64,000 nucleotides of DNA. It comes from Cyathus striatus (lineage: Eukaryota > Basidiomycota > Agaricomycetes > Agaricales > Nidulariaceae). The position numbers were made by a program, and so were the translations under genes. Of the stretch, positions 57,707 to 64,000 are shown piece after piece (within the stretch, counting starts at the first letter, position 1; each line of letters starts with the position of its first letter). The stretch covers positions 620,001-684,000 of the forward strand of contig JAOVFP010000002.1 of assembly GCA_025738555.1 (NCBI GenBank), written 5' to 3'. The notes beneath the pieces are model-generated. The model did no database searches. It saw only the letters and a list, made by a program, of their open reading frames with translations, and had not been told where the DNA came from.

Positions 57707-59193
57707 CACTAGATAGGGTGATCTTTATAATAATCCACTGTAATTACAGTGGGAATGTTATGTATACCTGACTGTAGTTACAGTGTATGTACTTACATAA
57801 GTAACAGTAAACTACACATTACATTGACATGTGTACCCGATAGATCTGGGCGTTCCGCACACATTACCGCAACGAGCACCTGTACATGGTACACCTATAC
57901 ACAGTAGAGCGTGCCCTCGAAGCTCGGGCCTCGTGTTAGAACTTCCCAACAGTTTTAAATAAGACCTACATAATTAGTTTTTGCCCACATTATGAAACTC
58001 GGAGCGTCAATTGTACAGTTGGTATGTTTCCAATTTGTAGATATGTTTTCCAATAATCTGAAATTTCGTTATTTTAGATTTAACGTACTTCATTGATTGT
58101 ACCATGTCTGACAAGCATTAAATACAATGCTAAATTTAATTAATATTATATTCCTGTCTATAAAGGTATATGCAATGTAGAAATATGGAGGGGCGGGAAT
58201 GTAGCCGGAATAGGGCGGGGTCATTGGGCGGCAGGGTGGAATCTTTTCATCAGGGTCCGGGGATATCCGAGACAAGACCTTCGAAGTTCGAAGATATCGG
58301 TGATAGATATCTTCACGTGATATGTAATATCCACCGCTCCAGAATCCGGATGCCGTATCATACGGAGATTTGAGAAAAATGAAAACAATCAATTTATAGC
58401 CATTCTTGGAATGAAATGTCCGATAAAATCAACAAATTGTATAATATTTGAGTTATGGAAAGGTAATAATGCAACCTGTCGAGCCCATAGGACTACTTTG
58501 AGTTTCAGTCTGACGAAACCTGAAAGTCTTATGAACAGATTGCTTTAATGTATATGGAACTTCGGTAAAACAGATGCTGAGTACTTACCTAGGTAGCTCT
58601 CAGGTTAATTTGACACTTACAATAATATATCTACTCATTCACTTCATTAATTGACTCTGCTGTAGTGTAGGGTGTATCAATATACGTTGATACCATTGGT
58701 TTCATTTGTCCTTGACAGCAAAAAAAAAAAAACATTCTTTTTTGTTTAGAGATGCTGAAACATTGATTCAGAATTCTATTTGCACCAATTTGAATATAGC
58801 GGTACACTGAGCATTTACAGGGGTGTGTACTGAATTATAGAATATGGTATTATCTATTATTTCCAATTCTACCGTATGTTTTATTTCAATTACAGGAGAA
58901 AACAACACGAAGGTTTAAAGAAGCACTTAAAAATGTAATCGGTCCCGACCCAGTAAATTAAATCTATTTCTTTGGGAAATATTGCGCATGGGGTGGGAGA
59001 GGGCGCGATTAGTAATCTGTTGCTAAGGATGCATGTGTATCAGCTTCTGGGGGCACGTGGCATCAGCACGCTTAGAAACAAACTTTTATTATGCTGAATA
59101 ATAACAAGCTGCCACTGTAACTACAGTGATCTATACATAACCATTCCACTGTAATTACAGTGGAATTATGTATAAAAATCACCGTATGGCCTG
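57707..59193. mobile_element. 1.49 kb TIR element with paired terminal palindromes
   Basis: It splits the helicase between SINKAQ and [12 protein letters not shown]. The 7 bp word GCTCAAG lies at 57700-57706 and 59194-59200. The ends match in inverse orientation over about 75 bp, starting CActagATAgGGTGATcTTT. Each end contains two palindromes: the perfect CACTGTAATTACAGTG (57736-57751 and 59147-59162) and an ACTGTAGTTACAGT-type one (57771-57784, 59113-59128). A further perfect inverted repeat, GGCCTGGCTCA...TGAGCCAGGCC, straddles the right junction (59188-59214) and adds about 11 bp to the expected sequence, so the exact right end is uncertain. No transposase is present. Confidence 0.75.
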
Positions 59194-61654
59194 GCTCAAG
59201 GCCTGAGCCAGGCCAATCTATAAAGCATGTTGGCCTCGACTTAAGAATTCCTGTATTTGCGCATGGCCAGTTATATGTTGCTTTATCTCGCCCAACTCGC
59301 CCACAAAATGTTAAAATACTTCTATCTCAGGATCAAAAAGATTTGATAACTAATAATGTAGTCTACCCGGAAGTACTCATAATGTAATATGCAACTTAAT
59401 AATATTTATTACTCATCATTTAAGGACGAAAGATCGAATATGATAACACCACCTTCATCTTTCCAACTACTATCGACAACTATAACATGGCTCAACCTTT
59501 ATCTACTAAAGATTCTGCTACAATAACTGCTATAGCCATCTTCCAAAATGGATGACAACTGCAATCATCAGATCGAACAGTCACTAAAAACTACATTTTT
59601 GATGTTCAACTTCTTTGCTCCGACATGAATGGACCTAAAGCTGCAAACGGCGGAATAGTGGGGGCTTTCAGATATTTTGACAACAATGACATGATTTTTG
59701 AACCAATGGGAGCGTATTTTATGACAGCTTTTGTATGTATGCAAAATTTACTCTTTTGCACCGGCACACTTACAGCAATCTCTCACTATCCAATACTCCT
59801 ATTTATACAGATTTCAAAAGCTGTAAATCATCCAGACAATGATATTATAGATTTCTGTTCGCCCGAACTTCACATTTCTGACTATTCTATTGTTGGAGAT
59901 GTTATCCAGGTACTACATTCTTATTTGATATGTTTGTCTTACAATCAATACTTATTTGACATGCCTTAAGCTTATCCCTGCAGACATTGAAAATATGGAT
60001 GACCATAAACCGCTTATACAAGCTACCGGATGTGTTACAGATGTCCAACAAACTGATGATTCAATGTTTTTCTATTTCGCTCCGCAACAATATATATACT
60101 TCTACAAGCAACACAATAAAAAAGCTTCAGCCAATGCTCAACCCAAAATTTCTATCCCACTTTGTGGTGTTATCAAAAAGAATCACTGTTGGACAAAGGA
60201 AAACATGCCCAAGATCAATCCCAATCACGTTGCTATTGTATCAGGCTTTCTACAACAAGTGGTACGTGACGAACAAGGCAATATCTTGCACTTCGAAATC
60301 AGCATTGAGCAAGCCCTAATTTCTTCGCGTACCACACTCCCTGTACAAAAGTCAGTTAAAGCTTCTCAATGTATGTCGGAATTATACCTCTATCTTATAT
60401 TATCATAACTTGACTATAACATTCTTTTCAGCGAATGCAGGAACATGTGCAGACAAATCCAAAGGGGCACTAGGGGCCGTCAACTTTTCGAGTTCCTGAT
60501 AACTCGAATGGAACTCGACTGGAACTCGACTGGAACTCGACTTTGGAACTTACCTGTAACTCAAAAAATGTAAATTGTATGGTATATGACAGAAATTCCA
60601 ACACTGCTATGGATTGCTAGATTAATGTTCGCCTCCGCGCTCATTATTTCCCATGCCCCTGAACGTCGATCATTAATTTGATCTAATGCCTCTGCCTCCA
60701 TCAAATTGATCAATGAGTGCCGCACGTTGTTTTCCGCGGTGCGTTTGATCACATTCATGTGCCTCGTCATCGTCATAAACAATGAGCACCCATTTTTTTC
60801 ATTTCTAGTTGAGTTCATGGGCTATTCCTCCCAATCTTTTTGTGAATACGAATGTATATTAAATACTTTGACAGTACAGCTAAATTACCTATGAAATAGT
60901 ATGAAATGCTGATATTATTATTATTCATATTATATTTTCTGTAAGCACAATACACTATGTTTATGCAACCAAGATGTTATATTACATACAAAATAACTAA
61001 CTTCATGTTGTAAAAAATAAATCACAGGAAGAATCTAAAAACTGAGAGAAGAATGCACAAAATACGTGCTCACTGTTGAGCATGATGATGGAAGAAGTGT
61101 GACGCAATCACCATCAATGCATCAGAAGCGAGTGGAGATATCGGGGATTTGATGGCTGAAGTGATGGCGCTATTTTTACACATCCACGGCGGCAGGGGTG
61201 GGCATGGGAAACAACAAGCTAAGGAATCATGACGACAATGAGCACAATTATAAAGTATGGGTTTTTAGTAATGGAATTTGAGGAACTTAAAGTAGGAACT
61301 TAACTGGAACTCAACCGGAACTCGAATGGAACTCAACTCAAATTCAAGTGGAGTTGAGTTGTCATTTACCACTCGAAGGTAACTCGATGGTAACTCGACT
61401 GACACTCGAATTTAGCTTAAGCGAGGAACTCGATGGAACTTAACTTTTACTCAAAAAAAAATAAGCGAGGAACTCGACTCGACTCGATGGAACTTAACTT
61501 TCACTCAAAAAAATAAGTGAGAAACTTAACTTTACTCAAGGGAACTTAACTTTTACTTGAAAAATAAGCAAGTTGCACCTCAGACAAGGGTAGATCGGAT
61601 CGCTGTAAATATGGTACAACCCGATTTACTTAACAATTAGAATAGTTATTAAAA

Positions 61655-61885
61655 TATGTTATCTGACCGATGTGTGAGCAAATCTAGAATATGTGCAAGA
61701 ATAGGAAAACTGACTGATCCATGCACAATATTTACAATAAGATCCATGACCCCATCCGTTCCTAGGCCAATCGGAAAATTTTCGGAGGCTCGGTTCATGT
61801 TGCACAGGTAAAATCGGCACGAAACAATTGGAACAATAAGCAGATGTATTACCCAATTTAGAATTTTCAAATGCATCTGACACAT
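61655..61885 (-). other. Open frame with paired CxxC motifs inside the Mutator-like element
   Basis: Minus-strand reading gives NTSAYCSNCFVPILP and GHGSYCKYCAWISQF, two CxxC pairs 28 residues apart, as in small zinc-binding folds. The frame is about 74 codons and is overlapped by another open frame. It may be a captured exon fragment or chance. No homologue can be named. Confidence 0.2.
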
Positions 61886-61999
61886 TACATATTTTATGGC
61901 ATATTCTAATTGTTACAAAAATTGGGATGTACCATATTTACACGAACCCGATTTAGGCCTGTCTGAGGTGTTGTATAATGAATACCTTACAATAATTAT

Positions 62000-62640
62000 A
62001 CAGTAGTTTGTGTTGTTTCCCGCCCCCCCGCTCGCTGTTTCCCACGCTTATAATTTAATGTTTATTCATTTCCTATTAATTGCACATTCTCATTGTTGCC
62101 TGCACCTCCGCTCATAATTTCCCACGCTTCCGCTATCATTCTGATCTCTACTCATACTATCTCGCCCTCCCACTCATGATTTCCCACGCTTTCGCTTCTC
62201 CTCTAATCCGCTCACAATTTCCCGTACATTTCATCATTCCCGCCCTCCCGCTCATAATTTCCCACGCCTTCGCTTTTCACTTCTGATGCTCACTGTTGTC
62301 CACTTCTATTTCCCACGCCTCCGCTTCTGCTGTTCACTGCTATCTGCATCCCCCCTCAACATTTTCCCACGCTTTCGCTGATCATTCCGACCTCTTTTCA
62401 CTTTCCCGCCCTCCCGCTCATATTTTCCCACGCCTCCGCTTTTCACTTCTGGTGCTCATTACTGTCTGCTTCTACTTCCCACACCTCCGCTTCTATTGTT
62501 CACTGCTGTCCGCATCCCCGCTCAAATTTTCCCACGCTTTCGCTTATCATTCCGACCTCTGTTCATTATCTCCCGCCCTCCTGCTCATAGTTTCCCATGT
62601 GTCCGCTCTTACTTTCCCACACAATTGATACACTTTTCCA
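62000..62640. repeat. Tandem array of CCCTCCCGCTCATAATTTCCC units
   Basis: Units built on CGCCCTCCCGCTCATAATTT and CCCACGC(C/T)T(C/T)CGCTT recur with spacers of roughly 50-110 bp, for example near 62160, 62240, 62405 and 62570. Composition is strongly C/T on this strand. The long plus-strand open frames here are products of the repetition. Confidence 0.7.
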
Positions 62641-63802
62641 ACAAATTACATAATCTACTGTAAAAAGCATGGAACATATTATTATAAAGGATTACATAAA
62701 AATGTAACTCGCATTTTTTATAAGTTTATTTACATTATTACTTAATATAATATGGTCTACTATGTGTATAACAACCTACATTAAGTGATGCAAAAAGATT
62801 GAAAGAAAAAGAGCAAGAACTGAGCTAACAATTTAAGAAAAGACTTGCTCACTGTTAAGAATGATGACTAGGAAGAGTGCCCATCAACAGTCCCGCAATG
62901 TGTTCGCGTGTTGATGTCACGGTGATGAATATTTGTGTTGATGTAAGTGATGAATAGTACAACACACGTGCAAATGTGTGTAAATAAAGGCGGGCAGAGT
63001 GCGTGGGAATTGTTGAGCAGAGCTGTAGAAAACATCGGGCGGGGGTATGGAAACAATTAGTGTACACTTACTGTACACTTGAACTTTTGAAATTAGAATA
63101 TTCGGAACTCGACTTACAGGAACTAAATATAACTCGAGGGAACTTGACTTTCACCAAAAAAAACTTAACTTTAACTCGAAAAAATTAACAGGAGCTCGAA
63201 ATGTTAGCATCCCCTCTACTTGACTTGAGGGAACTTGACTTTCACTCAAAAAATACAAGTGAGTAACTTAACTTGACTCAAAGGAACTTGACTTTCACTT
63301 AAAAAAAAATTAAGTGGTGAACTTAAGTTTACTCGAGGGAACTCGACTTTTCCAAAAATAAAAATGCAAGGAACTTAAGTCCACTCGAAATATGAAAAAG
63401 CCACTCGAGGTAACTTAACTTTGACTCGAAAAAGTTAAGCGAGATCAAAAGTGGAACTCGACTATAACTTAGGTGAGACTCGACTGTAACTCGAAAAACT
63501 CGACAGGAACTCGAAAAGTTAGCAGCCCGGGCACTAGGTTATCATTTCAACATACCACCAGAAAATCCTATCCCTACCAAACGGGCACGACTCGATGATA
63601 ACAACCCCAAAAAGAAAGGCAACTCTGCTAAATCCGAAAAGTAGTATCAACGGCTTTTGAAAAACTACTGTATTTTTTTTCCACTTTTTATTCAATTATA
63701 ATATGTAACGTCATACATCATATCATATGTATCTATAAATTTATTTCGTTCAACCAGCATAACATTATCCATGAATATTTTTGATCATTCATCATCTCAA
63801 AG

Positions 63803-63832
63803 GCCCGTGCGGATGCACGGGCTATCGGCTAG
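63803..63832 (+). other. Helitron 3' terminus (hairpin plus CTAG)
   Basis: Stem GCCCGTGC (63803-63810), loop GGAT, stem GCACGGGC (63815-63822), then TATCGG and CTAG (63829-63832) followed by T. This is the canonical Helitron termination structure, which marks the end of rolling-circle transfer and sets the right boundary of the element. Confidence 0.92.
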
Positions 63833-64000
63833 TCATTCATAAAGGGATGTAAGCAAAGGCAACTTTGCGCCAGGTGGAAGGTATTCGTGGTGAAACGTTT
63901 GACAAGTGCCTGTCCCCTGATGCGATTTGAGGGGAGGGTTCGTAGGTCGAAAGATAAAAAGAAGAACATAGAAGAACTCCAACGCGAAGATGAGGCTCGG
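63833..64000. other. Right flank of the Helitron
   Basis: 168 bp of non-element DNA with normal CpG content. No gene can be assigned from this length. Confidence 0.4.

Larger units (their letters stand above)
52355..59387 (+). pseudogene. Helitron Rep/helicase, interrupted
   Basis: After a basic start (MARRRKRRAEEAF) and an intron at 52412-52473 comes a Ser/Thr-rich region. A zinc-binding segment follows (IPCIHCGALHWIDEKLS ... FGVCCLQGKVRLPHLQ), and then NCAFAFTSLGYPS. The Rep nuclease shows HQKRGLPHVHALIFL (HUH motif) and AKYIFKYVHKGPD (two-tyrosine motif). The Pif1-type helicase shows [13 protein letters not shown] (Walker A, altered from GPGGTGKT), LIIWDEVG (Walker B), [23 protein letters not shown] and, after the 1.49 kb insertion, [11 protein letters not shown] 61 nt intron is at 54880-54940. 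In-frame TGA codons are at 52942, 54171, 54270, 54555, 54612, 56416, 56944, 57007 and 57091. The product would nick and unwind element DNA during rolling-circle transposition. Confidence 0.92.
60474..63528. mobile_element. Mutator-like non-autonomous element, 3.06 kb, rich in ACTCGA arrays
   Basis: The ends are inverted: GGGCCGTCAACTTTTCGAGT at the left, and the inverse of GGGCTGCTAACTTTTCGAGT at the right. A 9 bp target duplication, GGGCACTAG, is at 60465-60473 and 63529-63537, and removing the element restores the Helitron frame. A 9 bp duplication with G-rich ends fits Mutator-like elements. The interior has three arrays of (T)GGAACTCGACT-type units (60500-60560, 61280-61570, 63105-63528), a 600 bp internal direct repeat (about 61020-61570 versus 62790-63528) and a second tandem array (62000-62640). 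No transposase is present. Confidence 0.8.
59487..63644 (+). pseudogene. Second Helitron gene, possible OB-fold (RPA-like) protein
   Basis: The ATG at 59487 starts 100 bp after the helicase stop. Four exons are inferred, with introns at about 59732-59808, 59910-59968 and 60371-60432. Segments include FDVQLLCSDMNGPKAANGG, YSIVGDVIQLIPADIENMDD, LIQATGCVTDVQQTDDSMFF and HVAIVSGFLQQVVRDEQGN. The last exon is split by the 3.06 kb insertion and resumes as YHFNIPPENPIPTKRARLDD, ending in a basic tail (KKKGNSAKSEK). The alternating beta pattern suggests one or two OB-fold-like domains. RPA-like proteins are known partners on some Helitrons, but this assignment is inference. One in-frame TGA (59553, NG*QLQ) again fits CGA to TGA. 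Confidence 0.6.
52300..63832 (+). mobile_element. Helitron rolling-circle transposon with nested insertions
   Basis: The 3' terminus is diagnostic: an 8 bp stem hairpin at 63803-63822 followed by TATCGG and CTAG at 63829-63832, then T. The 5' TC end was not located; the first exon starts at 52355, so the left boundary is approximate. Two plus-strand genes are carried: Rep/helicase (52355-59387) and a second gene (59487-63644). Three later insertions (53485-53737, 57707-59193, 60474-63528; about 4.8 kb together) split these genes. Removing them leaves about 6.7 kb from the first ATG to CTAG, a normal autonomous Helitron size. In-frame TGA codons show it is dead. Confidence 0.9.

Noticed and set aside
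52355..59555. Reassignment of TGA as a sense codon
   Set aside because: Host genes in the same window (DUF3602-like, NTF2-like C) use TGA as their only stop, and TE stops sit at expected CGA sites, so mutation is the simpler explanation.
1..64000. CRISPR arrays, prokaryotic operons or phage genes
   Set aside because: The tandem repeats lack uniform repeat-spacer structure, and the genes are intron-rich eukaryotic genes.

Overview
The window looks like nuclear DNA of a filamentous basidiomycete, probably an Agaricomycete. Genes are split by many 45-65 nt GT-AG introns. An alternative oxidase, a DUF3602-type gene and a protein with the Agaricomycete-style 'MF..ATNF.I' N-terminus are present. 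The transposon set (Helitron, PIF/Harbinger, hAT, Ty1/copia, Mutator-like) also fits. There are no bacterial-style operons, Shine-Dalgarno sites or CRISPR arrays. All names come from reading motifs in the translated sequence; no database was searched.

Layout. (1) About 1-18 kb is decayed transposon DNA with very few CpG dinucleotides: minisatellites, a 4.6 kb PIF/Harbinger element, two hAT transposase relics, and a Ty1/copia relic split by a 2.66 kb hAT-like insertion. (2) About 18-25.2 kb has normal CpG content and holds a tandem array of small NTF2/SnoaL-like genes (two type A, one type B, one broken type B), a decayed inverted cytosine deaminase copy and a B-type promoter relic. (3) About 25.3-35.1 kb is repeats: two non-autonomous hAT elements with clear 8 bp target duplications, TE ORF relics and dispersed repeats. 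(4) About 35.2-43.4 kb is the best gene block: a DUF3602-like gene, mitochondrial alternative oxidase, NTF2-like A3, cytosine deaminase (FCY1), NTF2-like B3 and NTF2-like C. (5) About 47.4-50.1 kb holds one large multi-exon gene of unknown function on the minus strand. (6) About 52.3-63.83 kb is a Helitron with a Rep/helicase gene, a second gene and a clear 3' hairpin-CTAG end. It has been broken by three younger insertions (253 bp, 1.49 kb, 3.06 kb) and by ten in-frame TGA codons, most at positions where CGA (Arg) is expected.

How the parts relate. The most interesting unit is the module [NTF2-like B > < FCY1 / NTF2-like A >]. It is present intact at 39.7-42.3 kb, and inverted, multiplied and partly decayed at 19.6-25.2 kb. 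Each readable NTF2-like gene keeps a central exon of exactly 48 nt, and the A copies share about 450 bp of upstream DNA ending in a TATA box. This points to recent segmental duplication with retention of the NTF2-like genes and loss of the extra deaminase. The link between NTF2-like proteins and cytosine deaminase is inferred from gene order only.
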